From: Candidatus Neptunochlamydia vexilliferae
Lineage (GTDB): Bacteria; Chlamydiota; Chlamydiia; Chlamydiales; Simkaniaceae
Direction of reading: 5' to 3'
DNA: 33,148 nt
Assembly: GCF_015356785.1 (NCBI RefSeq)
Contig: NZ_JAAEJV010000020.1
Coordinates: 1 to 33,148, forward strand
Both the position numbers and the translations under genes were made by a program. How positions within the stretch are numbered: the first letter of the stretch is position 1; every line of letters begins with the position of its first letter. This document shows positions 15,801-23,334 of the stretch, piece after piece. The notes below the pieces were generated by a model. The model had not been told where the DNA came from. It did no database searches and worked only from the letters and a program-made list of their open reading frames with translations.

Positions 15801-18359
15801 TCTCACCAGCCTTGTGACCCACATATCATCAACACCTTCTTGAGGAACGATCTCCTTTCCGAACTCCGCAACTAGCCCTCCCGCAAACGATTCGATAAAC
15901 TGATTAATATCGCGCGTAGCCGCTCCTTTAACGAAGGAAGAGCCAATATTGATCAAAAAACCCATATCTCGCTCCACTCCTTTGGAGGTTGCTACAAGAG
16001 CCATTAGATCCACTCCGAGCGCAACACCCATCTGAGTCAGGTTCCCTCCCATGAGGCGAGCAAGACCAGAATTCGCTACAAGCTTTAGCCCTTGAATTGA
16101 CTGGGACTTGCTTAAAGGATCAAAATAGAGACCTGCCGAATGAATCAATGATCTAGAAAGTTGCATCATTGCGGGCATCGGGTTGCCTGTAACAGCTGAG
16201 ACACCACCAGATACAACCAGCTGAGAAACCTCTTCTTTTAAAGAGCTCTGGAGGCGCTTCAAAATCCATTTATCTTGCGTCCTTTGTTCCCCCGCTAATC
16301 GCTGTCCTATTACGTAATCTTCATAATCTTCGATCTTTGCAATTCTTTCGGTGAGTAAATCTTCTGAGCAAGGCTGACACCTAGAAAAGTGACAACCTTC
16401 ATGGTAGATGATAATAGGATCTTTACTTAGATGCTGATTCACCATACTCATTGCAATGTTGCCGGTAGAGGTGATAACCTGAGTTTTTTTCCCAAAAAGG
16501 AGCGCCGCCAGCTCAACCTCTTGGGTGTTGAGATAAAAATCAGAGCTTTGAACCACAGTAAGATAATGCTGATATACCTTATCCAGGACAAAGGTTTCTT
16601 CAGCTTTAGACCTGTTATTCAAAAGCTTATCTTGGTGATACATCGCATTAAAAATAAGCGTCTGTTTCCCCTTTTCTAATAGAGAAAGAAAAACTTCTTT
16701 CTCAGGATCGATCAGGTCTAAAAGGTAGGTTTTATTTTCCTTGACCATTTTTAAGATCTGATGATCGCTTTTTCCCTTATAGCGGTCAGACTCTGCTGCA
16801 GCCTTGAGAAGTTTTCCCCGAATACTTTCTATTTCTTTTAGCCAAAGATCTGCTTCTGCCATCTTAAGCTTATGAAGCTCTTTTTGAAATCGAACGCCCA
16901 GTTCAAGATACTCTTGCTTTAGCTCATGCCCTTTTGCTGCAGCAAATAACATTTTAGCAGAAGGATCTTCAGAGCTTAAGTAGTTCACCAAAATCTGCCT
17001 GAGCTCTTCTTTGATAGCCTCTTTTTTTTCCTTTAGGTTCTTTATGAAGTCTCTTCTAGGGTCTCCATTGTAGCAATATTCCCCACCGATTTGTTCTCCC
17101 AAAAGGGCGTGAAGGGCACAGTCACCATCGGGCCGCGTCGGAAGCGCCACATAAGCTTTTCCCTCAAGCTTAAAAAGAGGGTAGAGTTTGCCTTCTTCAA
17201 CGACAGGTTTTTGCTGTATTGCTCGAACATCCCCCTTTAACCACTCGATAAGGAAGAGTTTCGTATAGATCTTTTTTAAGGTCGGAAAAAGCGATTCTAA
17301 CTCTATTTTTTTAGGAAAACATCGCCCTTTTGTACTTAAAAGCTCAAAAAACCGACGCTTAAATCCTCTTTGACCGTCAATAAGCTTGGTCAGTCTCTCA
17401 ATTAAGTCGGTCGTTGGCCCTCGACCGGTTAAAACGACTGTATCTTCATTGATCTCCACATGGTAGGTGTACTCGTAACAAACATCCTTATAACCACCCA
17501 AACGCCACCCCAAGGCATCTGCAGCCTCTTGAACAAGAGCTTTGCTTCCTCGAGCTTTCTTGAAGAAGGCTTGGAATGTTTTTCGAAATAGCTCCCCATC
17601 CTTTTGTTCTCCCAACTCAAAAGCTTTAGAGTGACAAACCAGGTCGAACACTTCCTTTTCTAGCTCCTTAAGGTAGCCTTCGCTGATCTTTAAACGATCT
17701 TGAGCGCTAAAAAGCAAAGATTCCATATTTGTAAAAGGAGAAAAGGCCGAGCTAAACTTACTCGTTTCCTGCCGATAAACCCCCAAGAGGTGTGTATCCT
17801 TTTCTAGCCACGCGATAGCTAAAAGGTCACTATAAACGGCTCGAACCTCATCCGAACATTTAGAAAAGATCAGCTTGCAGATAATTTCAGGGAAATAACC
17901 ACTATAAGAAGAGCTCCAGCTATCTAAGTTCGCCCCTTCTCTAAGCATCCGACCTTCTTTACGAAGCGCCTCGATAAAACGGCTCTGAAGGGTACTATCC
18001 GATAAAAGTTCCTTTAGCTGCTCCTTAAATCGTTCCTTTTTCCCCCAAACATCTACATAAAGCTGCGCCTCATCTCCATACCCAAGGTGAAATAACTGAA
18101 ACCGATCGAGCAGCCCCGATGATGTTTTAGAAACCAGAGCATTTTTTCCCAAAATCTCTAGCCCAATACTTTCGGCTGTTTTCCCTTCTTGAAAAGCTCT
18201 AGACGAGCAAATCTCAATAGAAACCCGTTCCCTAAGATACTCTATTTCGATCAAGTTAACCTGAATACGGATATGGATTTGCTGACGAAGCAAGTGGTTG
18301 TAGCGCTCCTCAATCCTTCCCCATGAAGACTTCTGACGGGTTACACAAATGGTAGACAT
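12804..18359 (-). CDS. Giant effector/toxin (1,851 residues): OTU cysteine protease, coiled coil, C-terminal EndoU-like nuclease
   Basis: Start ATG 18359 with GGAAGG upstream; no signal peptide. Residues 1-390 are helical and unrecognised. Residues ~395-665 fit an OTU deubiquitinase: LPTRPDGDCALHALLGE with D411 and nucleophile C414, ending IIIYHEGCHFSRC with H657 (or H653) as catalytic histidine. Residues ~690-830 are alanine/glycine-rich and hydrophobic, possibly membrane-active. Residues ~885-1080 are a long charged coiled coil, followed to ~1330 by three similar short repeats (for example YEVVYYKNGHSEKT). Residues ~1480-1760 are a proline/serine-rich linker. The last ~85 residues match bacterial EndoU RNase domains: IKHILSGHAKGGW (H1771, H1776), KTLFP, a basic IRQVYKNGKK, GTKIKMWVDL and terminal KTAYP (T1845). 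OTU domains are eukaryote-directed, whereas EndoU tips are typical of antibacterial toxins. The next gene overlaps its stop. The gene looks AT-richer than its core neighbours and splits gpmA from rluB. Confidence 0.85.
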   Translation of the reverse strand: MSTICVTRQKSSWGRIEERYNHLLRQQIHIRIQVNLIEIEYLRERVSIEICSSRAFQEGKTAESIGLEILGKNALVSKTSSGLLDRFQLFHLGYGDEAQLYVDVWGKKERFKEQLKELLSDSTLQSRFIEALRKEGRMLREGANLDSWSSSYSGYFPEIICKLIFSKCSDEVRAVYSDLLAIAWLEKDTHLLGVYRQETSKFSSAFSPFTNMESLLFSAQDRLKISEGYLKELEKEVFDLVCHSKAFELGEQKDGELFRKTFQAFFKKARGSKALVQEAADALGWRLGGYKDVCYEYTYHVEINEDTVVLTGRGPTTDLIERLTKLIDGQRGFKRRFFELLSTKGRCFPKKIELESLFPTLKKIYTKLFLIEWLKGDVRAIQQKPVVEEGKLYPLFKLEGKAYVALPTRPDGDCALHALLGEQIGGEYCYNGDPRRDFIKNLKEKKEAIKEELRQILVNYLSSEDPSAKMLFAAAKGHELKQEYLELGVRFQKELHKLKMAEADLWLKEIESIRGKLLKAAAESDRYKGKSDHQILKMVKENKTYLLDLIDPEKEVFLSLLEKGKQTLIFNAMYHQDKLLNNRSKAEETFVLDKVYQHYLTVVQSSDFYLNTQEVELAALLFGKKTQVITSTGNIAMSMVNQHLSKDPIIIYHEGCHFSRCQPCSEDLLTERIAKIEDYEDYVIGQRLAGEQRTQDKWILKRLQSSLKEEVSQLVVSGGVSAVTGNPMPAMMQLSRSLIHSAGLYFDPLSKSQSIQGLKLVANSGLARLMGGNLTQMGVALGVDLMALVATSKGVERDMGFLINIGSSFVKGAATRDINQFIESFAGGLVAEFGKEIVPQEGVDDMWVTRLVRALVTNVDLQGALIEKVLSKKEDNQAEDLPPVIETVDPILIKELTEKTQQLTVEKRALDHKESAVVAAQEKFDKKQKEFEKVLKSKKADKAKKRRAEKRFIKAKAHLASCKGKQDQQKAAVERMVGELAQLKEQASSVGIVENPQVVSELRAKKEEWLEARATFNNLKEECKKAEEKKKQEADYQKWVYAKGRLEKLEKERDNQNVTLVRLEADIKGVEGNLYNPLDKSHLMVASPIMDKQSFRLKKEDGFYEVVYYKNGHSEKTIISSSSKSKARGALQALEDLFNQTNNQNLRAYELQKRYEHLLNPSDIPTPPQFQLPELRVKIRDDKGRLCVDHKRVISSSKTSKVVDRLKSFVHEKIANNEKVLQNYQAGLDKKAPSHITAPSGYLARPIDRRDTHYHHLSYVDEKGKTHSLGKYKTAEEAKQVATDWTFFQISKSSLEMECFNAQKQLIDQGVKIENIPPQPHLYMPQVSGKNDSKSCRRIKGARIKNKERVTSYLTEINKLGTAPIETQGLDPVERGRLSAQMMPKIKDPKEHGFWYKAWRLSDRKLSEFANWCDEKGIDVSGGVIGQIEMPLYDTKPSLPKYPNSTHQPPSPSKPLTCSWEQVKEMESQRIMQVLDQSRGSASTSKSSTSTDPLTAACGAVADAVMHYAAKPQPTTTRNFQPINGSPGLLMPLPQGHSFSPEGFLEELKHRPTGTTEFSEKVRKACTKVDRFVKKAAYENIDNPLQAKIDTIAGMIHGAGRLGKSFISLLANDLNGMIQSPKQKEETQRSIELLSSKVSEGYTKGVNMINPKVDPNSAAYKSGQFFGEHILPFLIPAGSTAKGSHVAKGLRWRSVVPKRVIKTPTSQRVDQLLLGKRPLLVNSPPARLVKKPQSFSSASSSSMSHVGKAKKIATKSANLPSWRKVKINIKHILSGHAKGGWRIPGSNKTLFPKNIDLNKLERVIRQVYKNGKKVQTQGSRVAVIGEYRGTKIKMWVDLEEKVIKTAYPIGK

Positions 18360-18500
18360 CTTTACCTTCCTACGTCAAAAAACACCTAAGTACGGTAACT
18401 CATTCTAAATTTAAAAGTCAAACAGGCGCAAAATTCATTAAGAATAAATAACTTACATAATAAATTGCATTATTCTGGTAGATCTTTTACAATGTTTGGC

Positions 18501-19202
18501 ATGAAGTCAAATAGATTAAGTAAAATTTTAGCAGCGGCTGGTGTTGCCTCAAGACGGGGCGCCGAGGAACTGATTTTTGAGGGCAAGGTCCGGGTAAATG
18601 GGAAGGTTGTCACTGTCCCTCAAACCTTTGTTGACCCAAGCCAAGACAAAATCTATGTTGAAGACAGGCAAATTGCGGTCAGTGAAGAAAAGGTCTACTA
18701 TCTCCTCAATAAGCCGCGCGGCTTCATCTGCTCTAACAAAAGGATGGGCCGGAAAAAATTGGTGATCGATCTTTTTGCAGGGCTAAAAAACCGCCTCTTT
18801 ACGATTGGCCGCCTCGACCGGGACACAACAGGACTCCTCCTTCTGACAAACGATGGCCTTTTTGCTCAAGAGGTGATCCACCCCTCGAAAAATATTACGA
18901 AAGAATATCTGGTAAAAACGCAGCAAGAAATTACCCATGAACATTTAGAAGCCCTTTCTAAAGGGACCTTGATTGAGGGAAAGTGGATCCGCCCCGTCCG
19001 CGTGGGTAAAGTGCGGCGTGGCACCTTAAAAATTGCGGTCAAAGAGGGAAAAAAACGGGAGGTCCGCTTGATGGTTCAAAATGCAGGTCTCACCCTCCTC
19101 TCCCTTTCCCGGATCCGCATTGGAGATTTAAAACTCGGCCCCCTCCAAGAGGGAGAGTGGCGAGAGCTAACCGAAGAAGAACGCAACCTGATTTTTGCAT
19201 GA
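18501..19202 (+). CDS. rluB: RluB/RsuA-family pseudouridine synthase
   Basis: Protein of 233 residues from the ATG at 18501. An S4 RNA-binding domain fills residues ~1-60 (RLSKILAAAGVASRRGAEEL), followed by the synthase domain with LLNKPRGFICS, FTIGRLDRDTTGLLLLTNDG (catalytic D106) and KEGKKREVRLM. These enzymes make a single pseudouridine in 23S or 16S rRNA; the RluB/E/F/RsuA subfamily fits. Equivalent to CT723 by position, which in Chlamydia directly follows gpmA. An ATG at 18492 is also possible; neither has a clear Shine-Dalgarno. Its stop overlaps the next gene (ATGA). Confidence 0.9.
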   Translation: MKSNRLSKILAAAGVASRRGAEELIFEGKVRVNGKVVTVPQTFVDPSQDKIYVEDRQIAVSEEKVYYLLNKPRGFICSNKRMGRKKLVIDLFAGLKNRLFTIGRLDRDTTGLLLLTNDGLFAQEVIHPSKNITKEYLVKTQQEITHEHLEALSKGTLIEGKWIRPVRVGKVRRGTLKIAVKEGKKREVRLMVQNAGLTLLSLSRIRIGDLKLGPLQEGEWRELTEEERNLIFA

Positions 19203-20194
19203 CAATACTGCAGATTGTTGCCGATGGCAATCCGGGGGGAGGAACGACATTTGTCCTAGAGCTGATGGGAGATAGCCCCCTCCTGACGCAAAAAAACTCC
19301 TATGCTGCAAAACTGACCTCAGCCTATGAGATCGATTTCTTTACTTCCCGCCTTGACTTAAGAATCCCCTTAAAAATAAATAAAGTGATCGATGAGGTCA
19401 AACCCGATTTGATCCATGTCCATGGAGGACGGGCCGCCTTTTTCTTAAGCTTTTGCAAAAAAATCTGCCCCATTATCTACACCGTTCATGGCCTCCATGG
19501 GATTTACCAAGGACTCCGCTTTAGTAAGTGGGCAGAGCGAAAGGCGATGCAAAAAGCCGACCTTGTCACCTTTGTCTCCCATGCAGAGGAGGAGCTTGCT
19601 CTTAGGCATAACCTTCTTAGAGGAGCCAACCATTGCGTGATTCCGAATGGGATCGATCCGAAAAAGCTGCCAAAGCGGAAAAAACCTAGGGAAAAACTTC
19701 TCGGTTTCATGGGCCGTCTTTGTGACCAAAAAGATCCCCTTTTTCTCCTTAAGGTGATGGACATTTTGGGACCGATGGGATACCACCTGCGCGTCATCGG
19801 TGGAGGAGAGTATGAAGAGGCGATGAGGCAAAGCCCTTATGTCACGGTAACGGGGAAACTTCCTCGAAACGCAGCATTAGAAAAGCTTGCCGACGTCGAA
19901 ACCCTCCTCGTCCCTTCAAGGTGGGAGGCATGTGCCCTTGTTATTTTAGAAGGAATGGCCCTTGAAATCCCCATCATCGCCTCAAGAATTCCTGCTTTTG
20001 AAGAGGTTTTAAGTGGTGGCCCTTTTGGAACCCTGATCGATGAAAAAGATCCCCAAAAATATGCCGAGGCGGTCCTTGAAAAAAAGGACGATACTGCAGC
20101 GGCAAAAGAGCATTTCGAAAACCACTATTTGTGGGAGCGGTGTGTCAACTCTTATCGCTCTATTTTTCGTGATTTTAAAAAAGCGAATTGTTAA
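19199..20194 (+). CDS. GT4-family glycosyltransferase
   Basis: Protein of 331 residues with the GT-B fold of family 4. N-terminal half: a Rossmann-like ILQIVADGNPGGGT loop, LIHVHGGRAA, YTVHGLHGIYQG. C-terminal half: LLGFMGRLCDQKDPLFLLKV, LRVIGGGEYEE, and the nucleotide-sugar motif PSRWEACALVILEGMALEIP with its first conserved glutamate as E-A-C-A. Probably transfers a sugar to a lipid or envelope glycan; substrate unknown. The ATG at 19199 overlaps the rluB stop, and an upstream in-frame ATG inside rluB is rejected. Not a gene I associate with this position in Chlamydia. Confidence 0.88.
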   Translation: MTILQIVADGNPGGGTTFVLELMGDSPLLTQKNSYAAKLTSAYEIDFFTSRLDLRIPLKINKVIDEVKPDLIHVHGGRAAFFLSFCKKICPIIYTVHGLHGIYQGLRFSKWAERKAMQKADLVTFVSHAEEELALRHNLLRGANHCVIPNGIDPKKLPKRKKPREKLLGFMGRLCDQKDPLFLLKVMDILGPMGYHLRVIGGGEYEEAMRQSPYVTVTGKLPRNAALEKLADVETLLVPSRWEACALVILEGMALEIPIIASRIPAFEEVLSGGPFGTLIDEKDPQKYAEAVLEKKDDTAAAKEHFENHYLWERCVNSYRSIFRDFKKANC

Positions 20195-20226
20195 ACTGCG
20201 GATTGTTAAAAACAAGTAGTAAGCCT

Positions 20227-20904
20227 GTGCGATCCACCATTGCTCGAATTTTTGGAAAGTCCCCTTTCCATCCCCTTCAAGCTCACATGAAGAAGGTGAG
20301 CAGCTGTATGAAAAAGCTCACCGAAATCTTCACCCGTCTTCAGGACAAAACCCCCGAAGAGGTTGAAGCGCTTGTCAAGCAGCTTTCCAAGCTGGAGCAT
20401 GAGGCCGATCTGTCTAAAAATGATATCCGGAACCATCTTCCTAAAAGCCTCTTTTTACCCATAGACCGGGCCCAGTTCTTGGATATCTTATCGATTCAAG
20501 ATAGTATCTCTGATAAGGCAGAGGATATCGGTCACCTTCTGATGCTCTACCCCACAAAAGAGCTTGGTGATCTGTGTGATCACCTCCATCAGCTTTTTGA
20601 AAAAAACATGGAAGCTTTCTGGGATACACGGAGTGTGATCAAAGAGCTCCATGAACTGGTTGAGTCTTCTTTTGGAGGGATCGAAGCGGAAAAGGTAAAG
20701 ACGATCATCGAAAAAACCTCTCGGACAGAGTATGAAGCCGACAAGTTGAAACATGCGCTGATGAAAGAGTTTTTCAAGACAGCAGAAAATGTCAAAACCC
20801 CTGTCTTCTACCTCTATACCCGCCTTGTCGAAGAGATTAATCAGATTTCACATATTTCAGAAAAATTAGCAAACCGTATTCGGATGATCTTGGAACTAAA
20901 ATAA
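20227..20904 (+). CDS. DUF47/PhoU-like protein (phosphate transport accessory)
   Basis: Protein of 225 residues of the DUF47 family (TIGR00153), all-helical and PhoU-like, equivalent to CT691. Motifs: ARIFGKSPFHPLQAHM at the N-terminus, LEHEADLSKNDIRNHLPKSL, IDRAQFLDILSIQDSISDKAED and RTEYEADKLKHALMKEF. Such proteins are usually paired with PiT transporters and are thought to regulate them. The start is uncertain: TTG at 20188 or 20203 would add residues not usual in the family, so GTG at 20227 is chosen. The PiT gene begins one base after its stop. Confidence 0.85.
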   Translation: MRSTIARIFGKSPFHPLQAHMKKVSSCMKKLTEIFTRLQDKTPEEVEALVKQLSKLEHEADLSKNDIRNHLPKSLFLPIDRAQFLDILSIQDSISDKAEDIGHLLMLYPTKELGDLCDHLHQLFEKNMEAFWDTRSVIKELHELVESSFGGIEAEKVKTIIEKTSRTEYEADKLKHALMKEFFKTAENVKTPVFYLYTRLVEEINQISHISEKLANRIRMILELK

Positions 20905-20905
20905 T

Positions 20906-22324
20906 ATGTCCGTTGCTGTCATTTTAACGATCCTTGTTTTGCTTGCTGGGTTCTACATGGCGTGGAACATCGGTGCCAACGATGTTTCCAACGCAATGGG
21001 AACTTCGGTGGGATCGGGCGCGCTCACCCTCTTTAAAGCGGTGATCATTGCAGGCGTTTTAGAGTTTTGCGGCGCCTTCTTCTTAGGGGGCAATGTCTCC
21101 AAAACGATGCAACAGGGGATCGTCAACCCCGATATTTTTGCCCATGACCCCCGGATCCTCCTCTACGGAATGCTTTCGGCGCTGATTGCCACCGCAGCGT
21201 GGCTCCAGGTCGCTTCCTATTTTGGATGGCCCGTTTCAACCACCCACGCGATTATCGGCGCTCTTATTGGCTTTGGCGCTGTGGCTGGTGGTATCGGCGC
21301 CGTTCAATGGGGCGAAGTGGGCCAAATTGCCTTGAGTTGGGTCATCTCTCCAGCACTCAGCGGACTCTTTGCTTTCCTTATTTTCAGCACCCTCCAGCGA
21401 AAAGTTCTCTTTGCGATGAATCCGATCCATGCCACCCGTCGCCTTATTCCCGTGCTGGTCTTTACCCTCCTCTTTGTCTTTGCCCTCAGCACCCTTACCA
21501 ATGGACTTGGCTCCTTCCACATCGAGCTTAGCCTCGCTAAAGTTTTGCTAATCGGAGCAGGAGCAGGAACTATTGGTGGAGTGATTAGCATGCTCCTCCT
21601 AAAGAGAAAAAAATTCCCCCAGACTCAGGCGGTCTCAGCAAACACTTCCCAGCAAGTCTTTAGCCTAAATAAAGCTGTCCGCCATCTCAAAAGGGTGAAG
21701 TTCACTAGTAAAGGAGAGCGGCGTGAAGAGGTGGGACGAATCCTCCGCGATGTGGAGGATTATGCTGAAGAGGTGCGAGAACACTCGAACCTCTACACCG
21801 CTAGCTCTGACTATAAAATCGTGGAGAAGATGTTTGCATCCCTTCAGATTATGAGCGCCTCGTACATCGCCTTTGCCCATGGGGCAAACGATGTGGCCAA
21901 CGCAATCGGCCCAGTGGCTGCCGCTCTTGATATCATCCGAAAAGGGGGGCTTTCCCTCACCGCCCATATTCCCGCCTGGCTCCTTGCCATGGGAGGGGTT
22001 GGCATTGTTGTGGGACTTGCGACCTGGGGATGGCGGGTGATGGAAACAATCGGCCGAAAGATTACCGAGCTCACCCCAACACGGGGTTTTAGCGCCGAGT
22101 TTGGAGCCGCGATCACCATCCTTGTCGCCTCAAAACTAGGCCTTCCGATCTCAACGACTCACTGTATCGTGGGAGCGGTTCTTGGTGTAGGTCTCGCGCG
22201 GGGACTTTCTGCCCTAAACCTCCGCACCCTCCGCGATATCGTCCTTTCCTGGGTGATCACCCTTCCCTCTAGCGCGATCGTCTCGATCCTTGTTTTCTAT
22301 CTGATCCGGGCGATATTTGGTTAG
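20906..22324 (+). CDS. pitA: PiT-family inorganic phosphate transporter
   Basis: Membrane protein of 472 residues, equivalent to CT692, importing phosphate by ion symport. Both halves of the internal duplication carry the family signature: GANDVSNAMGTSVGSGAL near residue 24 and HGANDVANAIGPVAAALD near residue 330; each is followed by PVSTTHAIIGALIG or PISTTHCIVGAVLG. About ten transmembrane segments flank a central cytoplasmic loop (~230-310) rich in charged residues. Co-transcribed with the DUF47 gene. No clear terminator follows; the next gene converges. Confidence 0.93.
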   Translation: MSVAVILTILVLLAGFYMAWNIGANDVSNAMGTSVGSGALTLFKAVIIAGVLEFCGAFFLGGNVSKTMQQGIVNPDIFAHDPRILLYGMLSALIATAAWLQVASYFGWPVSTTHAIIGALIGFGAVAGGIGAVQWGEVGQIALSWVISPALSGLFAFLIFSTLQRKVLFAMNPIHATRRLIPVLVFTLLFVFALSTLTNGLGSFHIELSLAKVLLIGAGAGTIGGVISMLLLKRKKFPQTQAVSANTSQQVFSLNKAVRHLKRVKFTSKGERREEVGRILRDVEDYAEEVREHSNLYTASSDYKIVEKMFASLQIMSASYIAFAHGANDVANAIGPVAAALDIIRKGGLSLTAHIPAWLLAMGGVGIVVGLATWGWRVMETIGRKITELTPTRGFSAEFGAAITILVASKLGLPISTTHCIVGAVLGVGLARGLSALNLRTLRDIVLSWVITLPSSAIVSILVFYLIRAIFG

Positions 22325-22336
22325 TGGTTATTCGAA

Positions 22337-22960
22337 CTACAATAGCAAAATTTTTGCCGGAAATGTAAACGCAATTCCTTTTAGCTCTTCTTCTTCTCGC
22401 CTTCTTTGAGCATCCCTTTCCTTCATCATCTCATCCTGCTCATCTATACTTCCAATAGTTCCATCTGCAACAAACCCAAGTCCAGTAGTAATCATAGATC
22501 CACCAATTGCTGGATTAACAGCTGCAACAATTGCCCCAGTTCCCACCAGAATGGCACCGATTACAGCTTTAATTTTCCATCCTCTCTTGCATAAAACAAT
22601 AGGCAAAGCACTCTTACACTTGGAAGTTTTAAAGAGGGTGCTTTCAATCTGACTTAAACATCCATAAAAAAGGTATGAAATAGAATAAGACATTCCTTCA
22701 GCTAAGGCTGAAGGAAAATGTTCTTCAAACAAGTAAGTTGCTTCTTCCAAACAGGAATCCCTGAGAAGTAAAAAAGCACGACATATATTTACAGTATGAA
22801 AATCCTCTGCATAACCTGCCTCCCATGCATTTAGAAACCTATGAGCTTCTACAAAACGATCCTGAACAACATGCGTAGCAAAGTCACTCAACAACTCATC
22901 TTTGGTACTTCCAAATAGACAAAGAGGAATCAAGAGGACAAAGAAAAAAAAGTTAATCAT
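22337..22960 (-). CDS. Hypothetical exported protein with glycine-zipper segment
   Basis: Protein of 207 residues. Signal peptide MINFFFFVLLIPLCLFGS (likely cleaved near residue 17), a cysteine-containing helical middle, and a hydrophobic glycine/alanine-rich segment (AVIGAILVGTGAIVAAVNPA, then IGGSMITTGLGFVADG) that could insert in a membrane. The tail is charged (MMKERDAQRRREEEELKG). No family recognised. Its start overlaps the stop of the small membrane protein upstream (ATGA), so they form a two-gene unit. More AT-rich than the PiT and glgP genes on either side. Confidence 0.65.
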   Translation of the reverse strand: MINFFFFVLLIPLCLFGSTKDELLSDFATHVVQDRFVEAHRFLNAWEAGYAEDFHTVNICRAFLLLRDSCLEEATYLFEEHFPSALAEGMSYSISYLFYGCLSQIESTLFKTSKCKSALPIVLCKRGWKIKAVIGAILVGTGAIVAAVNPAIGGSMITTGLGFVADGTIGSIDEQDEMMKERDAQRRREEEELKGIAFTFPAKILLL

Positions 22961-23169
22961 ATCGAAAACTCTATTTTAAAGAAATATAGCAAAACAAAAA
23001 AAGTAATTAAAAAAAAGGCAATAGCATCCCGCACATTTTTGAATGTTTCTTTCTTGGGGTGGAACTTTAATAAATACATTGCCCTGCAAAGACTTCCATA
23101 AGCAATGAAGAATCCAAAAACTCTGAATACAACTTTTAATATGTCTGATGCTTCCATAACTCCATGCAT
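22957..23169 (-). CDS. Small hypothetical membrane protein
   Basis: Seventy residues with two predicted transmembrane helices (VVFRVFGFFIAYGSLCRAMY and AIAFFLITFFVLLYFFKIEF) joined by a basic loop (KFHPKKETFKNVRD). The start could be ATG at 23169 or 23157; neither has a convincing Shine-Dalgarno. Overlaps the following exported protein by four bases, so the two products may work together. No family recognised. Confidence 0.55.
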   Translation of the reverse strand: MHGVMEASDILKVVFRVFGFFIAYGSLCRAMYLLKFHPKKETFKNVRDAIAFFLITFFVLLYFFKIEFSI

Positions 23170-23241
23170 TTTTTAGCGGCTTTAAAAGAAACCACTATCT
23201 TATTTTCTGGAAAACTTGTCAATCCAAAATTTTAGTTGCAG

Positions 23242-23283
23242 GAGCCAATTGCAGTGCGCCACGAGGCGCACTGCAATTGGCTC
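23242..23283. repeat. 42-bp perfect palindrome with MITE-A ends
   Basis: Two 19-base arms start and end with GAGCCAATTGCA, the same 12 outer bases as the MITE-A inverted repeat, but then diverge to GTGCGCC around a four-base loop. Flanking tetranucleotides are GCAG and ACAG, matching at three of four positions, so it may be a minimal or internally deleted relative of MITE-A. It lies 13 bases upstream of the glgP -35 box, and could also form a strong hairpin in transcripts from either side. Confidence 0.75.
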
Positions 23284-23296
23284 ACAGGGTTAAAAC

Positions 23297-23325
23297 TTGA
23301 CCTAAGACCTCAGCTTCAATATATA
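23297..23325 (+). promoter_or_regulatory. Putative glgP promoter
   Basis: TTGACC (23297-23302), a 17-base spacer and TATATA (23320-23325) precede the glgP ATG at 23335 by nine bases. Initiation would fall about three bases before the start codon, and no Shine-Dalgarno is visible. Confidence 0.6.
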
Positions 23326-23334
23326 AAACAAACT

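Noticed and set aside
23236-23334. N-terminal extension of glgP through the 42-bp palindrome
   Set aside because: The extra residues come from the palindrome and the promoter region; the family start is at 23335.
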